A stretch of DNA of 64,000 bases from Streptomyces noursei (lineage in GTDB: Bacteria > Actinomycetota > Actinomycetes > Streptomycetales > Streptomycetaceae), in assembly GCF_016917755.1 (NCBI RefSeq), contig NZ_CP070326.1, positions 2,976,001 to 3,040,000 on the forward strand. The letters are read 5' to 3'. The first letter of the stretch is position 1, and each line of letters starts with the position of its first letter. The notes under the pieces were generated by a model that worked only from the letters and a program-made list of their open reading frames with translations, had not been told where the DNA came from and did not search any database. A program made the position numbers and the translations under genes. This document shows positions 27,947 through 37,117 of this stretch, in pieces.

Positions 27947-29487
27947 CGTGCCAGCAAGGTGGTCAGGGCGCCCACGGGGTCCGGTGCCGCGGGGCCGGTG
28001 GGCCACCAGTCCTCGGCTCCGGGCTCGGACTCGTAGGGATACCAGCGGTGGTCGCGGCCGAAGCGCAGTTGGAGGCCGCGGACGGCGTCGGTGAGGTGGT
28101 TGTGGTGCGGGCGCAGCCCCGGCAGTCCGGCGGCCAGGAGGGCGCTGCGGGCCCGGTCGAAGTCGCCGGCCGGGGGATTCCAGGTGCGCTCCAGGAGGGC
28201 GAGTCCTTCGGGCCCGCCCTGTCGCCAGGCGGCGACGGAACGCGCGATGTCCGCGGGGGTGCGGCCGGTCGCCGCCGCGACCTCGCGGTACAGGGCGCGC
28301 GTGGTGGCGGTCAGACCGGCCGTGGGGTGGGCCGTCGCGGCCAGCCGGACGGCGTCCTCCCAGACGGGCAGCGTCGCGAACGGACCGGGGCCGGCCGGAC
28401 CGCCGCCCCCGGTGGGCTCGGCGGCGGCCAGGAAGGCATGGGCGCGTGCCACGGCGTCGGCGGCGAGGAGTTCGAGGGTGGCGGCGTCGAACGGGAGATC
28501 GCCGGTGTCCGGGAGGGCCGGTGGTCGACCGGGCTCGGCCGGCAACGCCGCGGGCGGCGGAAGCGACGGCCGGGGCCGGTCGGCGAGCGCCTCCCGGGCG
28601 AGGACACCGCGGGAGGCGGCCGCCGGTGACGCGGTCCGTCCAGCGCTCTCGACGGCCGTTCCGGACCGCACCGCACCGGGCGATCCGGAGCGGTCCGCCG
28701 CTCCGGATCCGGACGCACCGGCAACGCCGGGCCCGGGCACGGGCGCACGCCCGGTCGCCGAGAGGCCCCCTGGCTCCGCACCGAACGCGGGCTCCGAGGA
28801 CGCCCCTCCGCTCCCGGGGGTCCTGGCGGCCAGGGCCGCGGCCCGCCCCCGGTCCTCCCGCGCGCCGTGACCGGCGTTGCGGCGCGCGAGCTCGTCGAGG
28901 AGTTCCCGCTCGCCCCGGCCACGGATCAGCAGCAGGACGAAGGGGTCGGCGTCCAGCAACCGGGCCACCTGGAAGCAGAGCGCTGCGGCGTGCTTGCAGG
29001 GCCGGCCGCTGTCCGGGCACGAGCAGCGGGGCGTCAACTCCCCCGGCCCAGGGAGGAGCGGCACCTCCCCCTCGGCCAGCGCGCGCGGCAACTCCTTTGC
29101 CAGCAGCGCGGTGAGCCGGTCGGGGCGGGCGGCGACGCCGTCCAGGAGGGCGTCCCACTCCTGCTCGGTCAGCGTCCTGACGCGGACCTCGGCGCTGTAC
29201 GGGCGGGGGCGGCTGCCCCGTACGGTGGCGATCACCCGGCCCGGGGTGATGTTGATCGTGTCGACGTGCCCGTCGCGGGCGTAGGCCCTGCCCCGGCCAA
29301 GGCGGGCGGAGTCGAGCGCACTGCGCTCCAGCGCCGTCAGCCAGGCCCGGCCCCACCATGACTCCGTCTGCGACCCGTCGGGGCCCGGCAGCGGCGGGAA
29401 GGTGCGCGAACGGTCGGCGCGGACCAGCCGGTCCGCCGCCGCGGCACGCCCCGGGGCCACGGCCCGGCGCAGATGTCCGGGACTCAT
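27943..29487 (-). CDS. SWIM zinc-finger protein
   Basis: The 514-residue protein carries a SWIM zinc finger C-x-C-x6-C-x-H (C155, C157, C164, H166 in CSCPDSGRPCKH). The conserved WWGRAWL start of actinobacterial SWIM proteins is near residue 44. After a variable Ala/Pro/Gly linker (about 215-330) comes a helical C-terminal domain (WRQGGPEGLALLERTW). SWIM domains bind DNA or protein and partner SNF2 helicases. The ATG has GAGGAGGG 5 nt upstream, and its first bases overlap the SNF2 stop (ATGA). It is the middle gene of a three-gene coupled set. Confidence 0.9.
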   Translation of the reverse strand: MSPGHLRRAVAPGRAAAADRLVRADRSRTFPPLPGPDGSQTESWWGRAWLTALERSALDSARLGRGRAYARDGHVDTINITPGRVIATVRGSRPRPYSAEVRVRTLTEQEWDALLDGVAARPDRLTALLAKELPRALAEGEVPLLPGPGELTPRCSCPDSGRPCKHAAALCFQVARLLDADPFVLLLIRGRGERELLDELARRNAGHGAREDRGRAAALAARTPGSGGASSEPAFGAEPGGLSATGRAPVPGPGVAGASGSGAADRSGSPGAVRSGTAVESAGRTASPAAASRGVLAREALADRPRPSLPPPAALPAEPGRPPALPDTGDLPFDAATLELLAADAVARAHAFLAAAEPTGGGGPAGPGPFATLPVWEDAVRLAATAHPTAGLTATTRALYREVAAATGRTPADIARSVAAWRQGGPEGLALLERTWNPPAGDFDRARSALLAAGLPGLRPHHNHLTDAVRGLQLRFGRDHRWYPYESEPGAEDWWPTGPAAPDPVGALTTLLAR

Positions 29488-32400
29488 CCGGCCCTCCTCA
29501 GGGAGACCAGATCGGCGAGTTCGGCGTCGGTCAGCTCGGTGAGTGCGCCCTCGCCACCGGAGAGCACCGCGTCGGCGAGCGCCTTCTTGGCGGTGAGGAG
29601 TTGGGCGATGTTGTCCTCCACGGTGCCCTCGGTGATCAGCCGGTGGACCTGGACGGGTTGGGTCTGGCCGATGCGGTAGGCCCGGTCGGTGGCCTGCTCC
29701 TCCACCGCGGGGTTCCACCAGCGGTCATAGTGGATGACGTGTCCGGCGCGGGTGAGATTCAGCCCCGTGCCGGCCGCCTTCAGGGACAGCAGGAAGACCG
29801 GGGTCCGGCCCGACTGGAAGCGCTCGACCATCCTCTCCCGTTCGGCCACCGGCGTTCCCCCGTGCAGGAGTTGGTGGGGGATGCCCCGGGCCGCGAGATG
29901 GCGTTCGAGCAGCCGGGCCATCCCGACGTACTGCGTGAAGACCAGGGTGGCGCCGCCCTCCGCGAGGATGGTGACCAGGAGTTCGTCGAGCAGTTCGAGC
30001 TTCCCGGAACGCGCGGCGAGTCCCGGAGCGGTCTCCTTGAGGTACTGCGCGGGGTGATTGCAGATCTGCTTGAGGGCGGTGAGCAGCTTCATCACCAGGC
30101 CGCGCCGCGCCATGCCCTCGGCGCTCTCGATCCGGGCCAGGGTCTCGCGCACCACGGCCTGATACAGGGCGGCCTGTTCGCGCCCCAGCGGGACGGGATG
30201 GTCCGTCTCGGTCTTGGGCGGGAGTTCGGGCACGATCCCGGGGTCGGACTTCTTGCGGCGCAGGATGAACGGCCGCACCAATCGGGCCAGTCGCTCCACC
30301 GCGCGCGGGTCCTCGCCGCCCTCGACCTCCCGGGCGTGCAGCGCACGGAACGTCTTGAGCGGGCCGAGCAGCCCGGGGGTCGTCCAGTCCAGCAGCGCCC
30401 ACAGCTCGGAGAGGTTGTTCTCGACGGGCGTGCCGGTGAGAGCGATCCGCGCCGGGGCCTTGATGCCTCGCAGCGCCCTGGCGGTCGAGGAACGCGGGTT
30501 CTTCACGTGCTGCGCCTCGTCGGCGACGACCCATGCCCAGCTACGGCCGCCCAGTTCGGTGGCGCTGCTGCGCATCGTGCCGTAGGTCGTGAGCACGAAG
30601 CCGCCGTCCACGCCGTCGAGGCTGCGGCCGGCACCGTGGAAGCGGCGCACGGGCGTGCCGGGGGCGAAGCGCTCGATCTCGCGCTGCCAGTTGCCGAGCA
30701 GGGAGGCGGGGCAGACGACGAGGACGGGCGCGGAGGGCCGCCGGTGGAGGTGGAGTGCGATGACGGTGATGGTCTTTCCCAGGCCCATGTCGTCGGCCAG
30801 GCAACCGCCCAGCCCGGTCGAGACCATGGTGTCGAGCCAGGCCATGCCGCGCAGTTGGTAGTCGCGCAGGGTCGCGCGGAGTCCGGGCGGCTGGGGCAGC
30901 GGACGCTCCCGGGTGGTGAGCCGCGAGCGCAGGGCGGCGAGCGCGCCCAGGGGCACCACCTCGACCTTCTCGCCGTCCACCTCCGCGGTGCCGCCGAGCG
31001 TCGCGGCGAGCGCTCCGGCCGGGTCCAGATAGCCCAGTTCGCGTTTGCGTGCCTTGCGGACCAGCCCGGGGTCGACCAGGACCCACTGGTCGCGCAGCCG
31101 CACCATCGGGCGGTGCGCCTCGGCGAGGGCGTCCATCTCCGCCTCGCTGAGCGGCACGCCGTCCATGGCCAACTGCCATCGGAACTGGGCTAGTTGACCG
31201 ACTTCGAAGAAGCCGAAACCGTCCGCCGCCGACCCCGGCGCGGGTCGCAGCACCGCCGTCGCCGTCAGGCCGCGGGTCAGCTCCCTGGGCCAGTGGACGG
31301 CCACCCCGGCGGCGCCGAGGCGCCCCGCCGCCTCGGCCAGCAGGTCGTACAACTCGTCCTCGCTGAGCGGGAGCACGTCGGGGACGGGTCGCTCCAGCAG
31401 GCGGCCGAGCGGGGGCCAGACGCGGGTGGCACGGCGTAGCGCGAGGAGCGTGTCGGCACAGGACCGCGGGCCGAAGGGGTCGGGCGCCTCGCCTTCCCAC
31501 AGCTGGCGGGCGTCGGCCACCAGGGTCGGGTCGGTGCGGCTGTGGACCTGGAGGACGGCCGCCGCGGCGCGGCGCTCCTCGACGGCTCCGGACGTCGCCG
31601 CTCCCCCGGCCCCGCCCGGCACACCCTCCTCCGCGGGCGTGTCCTCCGCTCTGCCGTCGAAGAGCTGGTGCGGGGCAAGGTCGAGGCGGAGCGAGAGCCC
31701 CACCCCGGCGTCGGTACCGGACGCGACCTCGGCCGCCCACTCCCGGGCGGCGGGGAGGCACTGCGGCGCCGTCGCGGCGAACGGGGCAGCGGCCACCAGC
31801 GCCGCGGCCGGAGTGCGCGGCAGGGTGTCCACGACGGCGTCGACGAACTGCCGTACCAGGGCGGCCGGATCGGGGAGCTGCAGTGGCCGGCTGTCGGGCA
31901 GCGGTGCGGCGTACGCCTCTCCCGGCATGGCGGCGGCGATGGCCCGCAGGTGCGCGACGTCGTCCGGGTCGAGCGGGCCGGCCCGCCAGGCGTCGGCGTC
32001 CTCTCCGGTCAGCCCCGGCAGCAGGCGGCCGCGGGCGGCGAGGTGCAGGGCGTGCAGGGTGGCCGCGCCCCAGCAGGCCGCGGCGGGGTGGGCGTCGGGG
32101 GCGTGCCGGGCCCGGACCAGCACCGGAACGGCCTCGGGCAGGGGAAGCACCAGGGCCGGCACCGCACGGCTCCGCGCCCCGTTGCCGTGCCGCCGGGCGA
32201 CGGTCAGCTGCGCGACCTCGCCCTGCGGCCTCGCCTCCTGGTCCTCGTCCTTCCCTGTCGCGCCGGCCACGGTGTCGGGCAGCGGCCCGCCATCCGGCCG
32301 CCAGAAGGCGACCGCCCCGGCGCGCGGCGTCCGGGCGGGCAGGAAGATCGCGGCACACCCCGCCACGTCCGGGGCCGCTCCGTCTGCCGCACGCGCCGCC

Positions 32401-32582
32401 ATGGGCGCTCCCTCGGCAGGGGTGATCGACGGCCGAGGCGCCCCTCTCGACGCCTCCTGCCACCTCGCCATGTCGTCCCCTGCCGTCGGATCCTTCGACG
32501 CCGGTAACGGCGCCCACCGGGCCCCTCGTGCCCGCTTGCCTTCTGCTACGTCCCCGACCTGCGAGTCTACGGTCGTCGCCAT
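29484..32582 (-). CDS. SNF2-family DNA-dependent ATPase
   Basis: The 1032-residue protein has an N-terminal SNF2-associated bacterial domain (about 100-560), then the SNF2 ATPase: Walker A DDMGLGKT near residue 600, DEAQ box VVADEAQH near 690, and motif VI (ATDRAYRIGQ) near 985. The family remodels or translocates on DNA; bacterial members such as RapA or HepA act on transcription or repair complexes, but this branch with SWIM partners has no settled role. The start ATG has GGAGG at good distance. About 200 bp upstream lies a RecA-NDp -35 element with a poor -10. The three-gene unit is held together by two ATGA overlaps. Confidence 0.93.
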   Translation of the reverse strand: MATTVDSQVGDVAEGKRARGARWAPLPASKDPTAGDDMARWQEASRGAPRPSITPAEGAPMAARAADGAAPDVAGCAAIFLPARTPRAGAVAFWRPDGGPLPDTVAGATGKDEDQEARPQGEVAQLTVARRHGNGARSRAVPALVLPLPEAVPVLVRARHAPDAHPAAACWGAATLHALHLAARGRLLPGLTGEDADAWRAGPLDPDDVAHLRAIAAAMPGEAYAAPLPDSRPLQLPDPAALVRQFVDAVVDTLPRTPAAALVAAAPFAATAPQCLPAAREWAAEVASGTDAGVGLSLRLDLAPHQLFDGRAEDTPAEEGVPGGAGGAATSGAVEERRAAAAVLQVHSRTDPTLVADARQLWEGEAPDPFGPRSCADTLLALRRATRVWPPLGRLLERPVPDVLPLSEDELYDLLAEAAGRLGAAGVAVHWPRELTRGLTATAVLRPAPGSAADGFGFFEVGQLAQFRWQLAMDGVPLSEAEMDALAEAHRPMVRLRDQWVLVDPGLVRKARKRELGYLDPAGALAATLGGTAEVDGEKVEVVPLGALAALRSRLTTRERPLPQPPGLRATLRDYQLRGMAWLDTMVSTGLGGCLADDMGLGKTITVIALHLHRRPSAPVLVVCPASLLGNWQREIERFAPGTPVRRFHGAGRSLDGVDGGFVLTTYGTMRSSATELGGRSWAWVVADEAQHVKNPRSSTARALRGIKAPARIALTGTPVENNLSELWALLDWTTPGLLGPLKTFRALHAREVEGGEDPRAVERLARLVRPFILRRKKSDPGIVPELPPKTETDHPVPLGREQAALYQAVVRETLARIESAEGMARRGLVMKLLTALKQICNHPAQYLKETAPGLAARSGKLELLDELLVTILAEGGATLVFTQYVGMARLLERHLAARGIPHQLLHGGTPVAERERMVERFQSGRTPVFLLSLKAAGTGLNLTRAGHVIHYDRWWNPAVEEQATDRAYRIGQTQPVQVHRLITEGTVEDNIAQLLTAKKALADAVLSGGEGALTELTDAELADLVSLRRAG

Positions 32583-33140
32583 GTCGTCCTCCCCCGTCGT
32601 TCTCCGGCGGCCGCGGCGATCATCAACAGCCGCGGCTCATTTCTCGGACGCCGCCCTGCACCTCCCCTGCCTGGCTTCGCTTCCGCCCTCCCCCTCGTCT
32701 CTCTCAGTGCTCTTGCGGCTCCCCCGCGGTCTTCCGCGGCGCTTCCGCCGTCGCGGCTCTGCGTGATGTCGAGGAAAGCAGACGCCACTGACAATCCGCC
32801 GCGCCCAGCCTCCCGCCCAGCCCGCACGCAGCGCCGCGGCACACCCGTCCCCCTCCAACAACACCCGTCCGACCAGCACAAAGACGCGCCGAGGGCGCCC
32901 GTCGGACGACACACGGAAACACCACGACGAAGTTATCCACAGGCCGAAGGCGCCCCGCCCGCCTCCACGCCAAGTCGATTACATTCAGTGACGAAATCGC
33001 TCGCGGAGTGGCCACCCGCGACACCCGCCAGCTCACCGCCGCGCACGGCAGAGCACCGCTGCCCGCGGCTGCCCACCGCACACCACCCCGACCCACGACA
33101 ACCACCGCAGCCCGTCGACCGAACCCGATGAGGAGTCCCC
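32583..33140. other. Divergent intergenic region SNF2 operon / UvrD-like gene
   Basis: No gene is supported in these 558 bp; translations are proline-rich without family features. It holds the RecA-NDp-like element (32773-32795), an isolated perfect DnaA box TTATCCACA at 32933-32941, and an AT-richer stretch around 32970-33000 with the partial inverted repeat CGATT/AATCG. The last is a candidate promoter or operator for the helicase gene. Confidence 0.5.
32773..32795 (-). promoter_or_regulatory. RecA-NDp-like element upstream of the SNF2 operon
   Basis: On the minus strand the upstream half TTGTCAGTGGC is a perfect 11 of 11, but the hexamer six bases on is TTTCCT, a weak -10. It lies about 190 bp before the SNF2 start. 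It could be a low-activity damage promoter. Confidence 0.5.
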
Positions 33141-34696
33141 ATGCACACCCCCACCCCCGAGCAGACCGCCGCGGCCGAAGCCTTTCCGACCGGATCCCAT
33201 CTCGTGATCCAGGCCGGCGCCGGCACCGGGAAGACGACGACCCTCGCGATGCTGGCGCACACCGCGCGCCGACAGCGCCGCACCGGCCGCTACCTCGCCT
33301 TCAACCGCGCCGTCGCCCGCCACGCCGCCCGCGCCTTCCCCGCCGAGGTGACCTGCGGAACCGCCCACGCCCTCGCGTACACCGCGGTGGGCAGGCACTA
33401 CCAGGCGCGCCTGAACGCCCCACGCCAGGCGGGCTGGCGCACCGGCGCCGCCCTCGGCATCGGGGAGGGCATGTGCTTACGCATCGGCCCGCGCAAGGTC
33501 AACAACAAAGCCCTCTCCTACACCGTCCTGCGCACCGTCACCCGCTTCTGCCAGTCCGCCGACGAGGAGATCGCCCACCATCACGTCCCCCCGCTGCGCG
33601 GAGCCGAGTCCGAGCCGCTGCGCACCCAGCTCGCCGGCCTCGTCCTGCCCTACGCCCGCAGGGCCTGGGCTGATCTGCACCATCCCGACCACGGCGTGGT
33701 CCGCTTCGAGCACGACCACTACCTCAAGATGTGGGCGCTGAGCGCCCCGTCATCCCGGCCGACTTCCTTCTCCTGGACGAGGCACAGGACACCAACCCGG
33801 TCGTCGAGCAGGTCCTCACCGCGCAGCGCGCCCACGCCCAGCTGGTCCTGGTCGGGGACTCCGCGCAGGCCATCTACGGCTGGCGCGGCGCCCGCGACGT
33901 GATGACCGGCTTCGACGGCACCCACCTGAGCCTCTCGCGATCCTTCCGCTTCGGGCCCGCCCTGGCGTCCGAGGCCAACCGCTGGCTGACGATCATCGAC
34001 GCGCCCATCCGCCTCACCGGGTCGCCCCGCCAGGAGACCGAGTTGTGCCGGCTCGCCGCGCCCGACGCGATCCTGTGCCGGACGAACGTGGGCGCCATGG
34101 TGGAGGTGATACGGCAGTTGGACGCCCATCGGCGGGTCGCGCTCGCGGGCGGTGGTGAGCCTCTGAGCGCCTTGGCCCGTGCCGCGCACGATCTCGCATC
34201 GGGCCGGCGCACCGCTCACCCCGAGCTGATGCTCTTCGAGAGCTGGTGCGAGCTGCGCGAGTACGCGGAGTTCGACCCGGCCGGACGCGACCTGCTGCCC
34301 CTGGTCGAGCTCATCGACGAACACGGCGCGGACACCGTGCTCGGTGCCCTGGACCGGCTCTCGCCCGAGGCGTCCGCCGAGGTCACAGTGTCCACGGCCC
34401 ACCGCGCCAAGGGCCGCGAGTGGTCGAGCGTACGCATCGCCGACGACTTCACCTGCCCCGACGATCTCGATGAGCGCGACGAGGACGGCACGCCGCTGCC
34501 CGGCCCGATCGACCTCGACGAGGCCCGCCTGGCCTACGTCGCGGTGACCCGCGCCCGCTCGCAGCTCGACATCGGCGGGCTGTCCTGGATCAACACCCAC
34601 CCGGCCGGCGATCCCCGCCCCGAAGGCGGCGCCCCGACGGGGACGGAAGGACGACGCGCGAGAGCGGCGGCCGGGAAGGGAGGACACGACACATGA
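33141..34696 (+). pseudogene. UvrD/PcrA-like helicase, broken by one frameshift
   Basis: Two overlapping frames together make one superfamily I helicase of about 518 residues. The first (from 33141) carries Walker A GAGTGKTTTL (residues 25-34) and runs to LKMWALS. The second picks up at RPVIPADFLLLDEAQDTNP (Walker B), GWRGARDV (motif III), TVSTAHRAKGREW (motif V) and AYVAVTRAR (motif VI). Adding one base after 33743 would restore a single frame (ALS-RPVIPAD), so one base is missing, through mutation or sequencing error. Codon 113 (33477-33479) is TTA, so an intact gene would be bldA-dependent. Compact helicases of this kind are often accessory. Confidence 0.85.
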
Positions 34697-34742
34697 CAAG
34701 CGTATCGATCCGGAGGATGCTGGAGGGAGGAGAGGGGAAGCG

Positions 34743-35048
34743 ATGCGCTCGGGTGATGAGCCTCTTCACGCACGCAGCCCACTGAGAATTCGGTGCGGGC
34801 TGGCACTGTGGGGGCTTTTGTGGGCCGTCGCCGGCACCGTGGCCTTCGTGATGGCCGGCCGGCCGCAGTGGGCGGCCGCCTGCGCGGCACTCGCGGCGGT
34901 CGCCGCCGCGGACCTGGTCATGGTGATCCGACACATCCGCCAGGGGCCGCACTACCAGCCCGGCAGGAATATTCCGCCCTACGAGCCCGACCGGGGACGC
35001 AACGAGATACGCCGCGCCGCCGGCCGACGGCGCGACTCCAGGCCGTAG
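34743..35048 (+). CDS. DUF6343-like two-helix membrane protein
   Basis: The 101-residue protein has two membrane helices (about 19-40 and 44-63) and the conserved tail VIRHIRQGPHYQPGR...PPYEPD typical of a Streptomyces-specific family (DUF6343). Function is unknown. The ATG has a strong ribosome site (GAGAGGGGAAGCG). It follows the broken helicase by 46 bp on the same strand. Confidence 0.82.
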   Translation: MRSGDEPLHARSPLRIRCGLALWGLLWAVAGTVAFVMAGRPQWAAACAALAAVAAADLVMVIRHIRQGPHYQPGRNIPPYEPDRGRNEIRRAAGRRRDSRP

Positions 35049-35092
35049 TCGCGACCGTCACCGGCGGTGGGTGGTGCGCTCATGGGCGGTGC

Positions 35093-35503
35093 TCACGGAG
35101 CTCCGTCGTCCGGGCCGACCGCCCGGTCACCGTTGCCCCGGCCCGGCGCGAAGCGGGCCGCTTCGAGGAATTCCGGGCGCGGTTCGAGGGCCGCTGCCAG
35201 GCGGAAGTGACGCAGGGCCTCGTCGGGCCGGCTGCCGCGTTCCAGCGTGCGGGCGAGGGCGAAGTGCGCGAAGGCGTTGTCCGGCTCGCGTTCCAGTACG
35301 ATCTGGAACTCCAGCTCCGCGGCGCGGAGTTGGGCGGCGAGAAAGAAGGCGCGGGCGCGCAGCAGTCGGGCTGCGGTGTTTTCGGGGTGTGCGGTGATGA
35401 CGGAATCGAGCAGCCGGATCGCGCCTCGTGGATCACGGGCGGCCAGCAGCTGCTCGGCGGCACGGTAGTCGATGACGTGCGTCGCGGGACTGCGCTCGGG
35501 CAC
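35093..35503 (-). CDS. Tetratricopeptide-repeat protein
   Basis: The 136-residue protein consists mainly of about three TPR units (YRAAEQLLAARDPRGAIRLLDSVITAHP; AARLLRARAFFLAAQLRAAELEFQIVLEREP; AFAHFALARTLER followed by DEALRHFRLAAALEP) and a short tail. It is a cytoplasmic adaptor-type protein without enzymatic motifs. I chose the GTG at 35503, with GGAGAGGAG 8 nt upstream, over a longer frame lacking a ribosome site. The 208 bp to the next gene hold an AT-richer stretch with TTGTTG, a possible promoter. Confidence 0.82.
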   Translation of the reverse strand: MPERSPATHVIDYRAAEQLLAARDPRGAIRLLDSVITAHPENTAARLLRARAFFLAAQLRAAELEFQIVLEREPDNAFAHFALARTLERGSRPDEALRHFRLAAALEPRPEFLEAARFAPGRGNGDRAVGPDDGAP

Positions 35504-35711
35504 GGACCGTCTCCTCTCCGGGTGTCGTCGGGCATGCCAGGGATGACCATGCTCCGTACCGCGATCTGTGCGGTGCAACAACCACGTCGTTAACACTCGG
35601 GTTTGTTGCCGCATTCCCGCTCCGACGGTCTGCTCCCGTCAGGTGCCCGGCCACCGGTGGCGCGTCCCGCACCGACGTCAGCCCCTCACGCTGACGCCGA
35701 TGCACCCGCCG

Positions 35712-36140
35712 CTAGAGGCTGATGTGGTAGGCCTTGCGCAGCGTCTCGTGCACCGTCCACCGGGTGCGGTCGCCCGCGCGCAGGACGCAGGCGTCGCCCG
35801 GTCCCACCTCGAGTACCTGACCGCCCTCCACCTCGATGGTGGCGCGTCCACTGACGACCACGAACAGCTCGTTGGCCTCGGTGTCCGTCACCACGCCTGG
35901 CGTGATCTGCCAGATGCCCCGGATCTGGCTGCCGTCCGGCGACTCCCACAGCACCTTGCCGGTCACCACCGGGTCGCCGGAGACGACCTGTTCGGGGTCG
36001 AGGGGCTCGGGCTCCAGGTCGGCGTCGGCGAGGCCGGGGACGTTCACCACGAAGGAGGCCGGAGCGGCATCGGCACCGCCGGCGGCCGGGCCGGACGCCG
36101 CAGCGGCGGGGGTCTCGGGATCGAGATCGGTAGTTGTCAT
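35712..36140 (-). CDS. Cupin-domain protein
   Basis: The 142-residue protein has a variable N-terminal part (1-35) and one cupin barrel of the DUF861/cupin_3 type: GIWQITPGVVTDTEANELFVVVSGRATIEVEGG, then GDACVLRAGDRTRWTVHETLRKAYHI. Members lack the full set of metal histidines and their role is mostly unknown. It lies 23 bp downstream of coaE on the same strand and may be read from the same transcript. The ATG has no strong ribosome site. Confidence 0.85.
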   Translation of the reverse strand: MTTTDLDPETPAAAASGPAAGGADAAPASFVVNVPGLADADLEPEPLDPEQVVSGDPVVTGKVLWESPDGSQIRGIWQITPGVVTDTEANELFVVVSGRATIEVEGGQVLEVGPGDACVLRAGDRTRWTVHETLRKAYHISL

Positions 36141-36163
36141 GGCGGTGAGGCTACCGCCCGGTC

Positions 36164-36754
36164 TCAGGCGCCCCGCAGGCGCTCCCACACCTCGCGGACC
36201 TGGGCCTCCAGCGCCTCCAGCGGGCCGTCGTTATCGATCACCAAGTCGGCGATGGCCAGGCGTTCCTCGCGGGTGGCCTGCGCCGCCATCCGCCGCCTCA
36301 CCTCGTCCTCCGCCATACCGCGCAGCCGCACCAACCGCTCCAGCTGGGTCTGCGGTGTCGCGTCGACGACCACCACCAGGTCGTAGAGCGGCGCCAGCCC
36401 GTTCTCGGTCAGGAGCGGCACGTCGTGGACGACCACGGCGTCCGGCCCGGCCGACGCCTCGAGTTCGGCCGACCGCGCGCCCACGAGCGGGTGCACGATC
36501 GCGTTGAGCGCCTTCAGCTTCTCCTGGTCGGAGAAGACCAACGCGCCCAGCTTCGGCCGGTCCAGGGTGCCGTCAGCCGCGAGGACCTCCGCCCCGAACT
36601 CCTCGACCACGGCCGCGAGTCCAGGGGTTCCGGGCTCGACGACCTCGCGTGCGATCTTGTCCGCATCCACGATCACCGCGCCGTACGACGCCAGCAGCCG
36701 CGACACTTCACTCTTGCCGGCACCGATCCCGCCGGTCAGCCCCACCTTCACCAT
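36164..36754 (-). CDS. coaE: Dephospho-CoA kinase
   Basis: CoaE performs the last step of coenzyme A synthesis, phosphorylating the 3'-hydroxyl of dephospho-CoA. The 196-residue protein has the P-loop GGIGAGKS (8-15), [13 protein letters not shown], the CoA-site region [19 protein letters not shown] and the lid [20 protein letters not shown]. Length and motifs are standard. It is encoded near rpsA and polA as in other actinobacteria. Confidence 0.96.
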   Translation of the reverse strand: MVKVGLTGGIGAGKSEVSRLLASYGAVIVDADKIAREVVEPGTPGLAAVVEEFGAEVLAADGTLDRPKLGALVFSDQEKLKALNAIVHPLVGARSAELEASAGPDAVVVHDVPLLTENGLAPLYDLVVVVDATPQTQLERLVRLRGMAEDEVRRRMAAQATREERLAIADLVIDNDGPLEALEAQVREVWERLRGA

Positions 36755-37117
36755 GGCCCCACGCTATACGCCTGCACCCGCGGCAGAACTCCCGGGCGGC
36801 GCTCGACTCCCGACCGACACCGCACCACCCCCACCACCCCCACCATCCACACCGGCAAAGGCAAGACACGGCACAGCAAGGCAAGGCAGCGCAGAGCAAG
36901 GCAAGGAGGAAGCCCGACAGGGAAGCCCGACAGCGGAGCGGTACGACCAGCGACCGGAGCGCACTCCCCCAGCGAGCCGCCCGAACCGCGAGCAGGCATC
37001 ACCCGCGAACAGTGGGCGCGGGCGAGACACCGGACCGAGAGCGAAGCACCGGACCGAGGACGAACCGCCTGGGGCACCGCCCCGCCGAAAGCCGCCCGGC
37101 CCTGCCCCGCACTCGCC
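36755..37117. other. Gene-free, repeat-rich stretch upstream of coaE
   Basis: No coding frame is convincing here. AGCAAGGCAAGG occurs at 36875-36886 and 36895-36906 (20-bp period), and GAAGCCCGACAG at 36909-36920 and 36922-36933 (13-bp period). This makes a purine-rich, GC-poorer patch about 120-180 bp before the coaE start. It may hold the coaE promoter or be an expanding simple repeat. Confidence 0.55.

Noticed and set aside
25985..32582. Phage-defence island such as DISARM, because of the SNF2-type helicase
   Set aside because: No methyltransferase, phospholipase-D or DUF1998 partner is present; SNF2-SWIM pairs are common in actinobacterial cores.
32763..33131. Plus-strand frame of 122 codons before the UvrD-like gene
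   Set aside because: Proline-rich, no ribosome site, overlaps the damage-type element and the DnaA box; non-coding is simpler.
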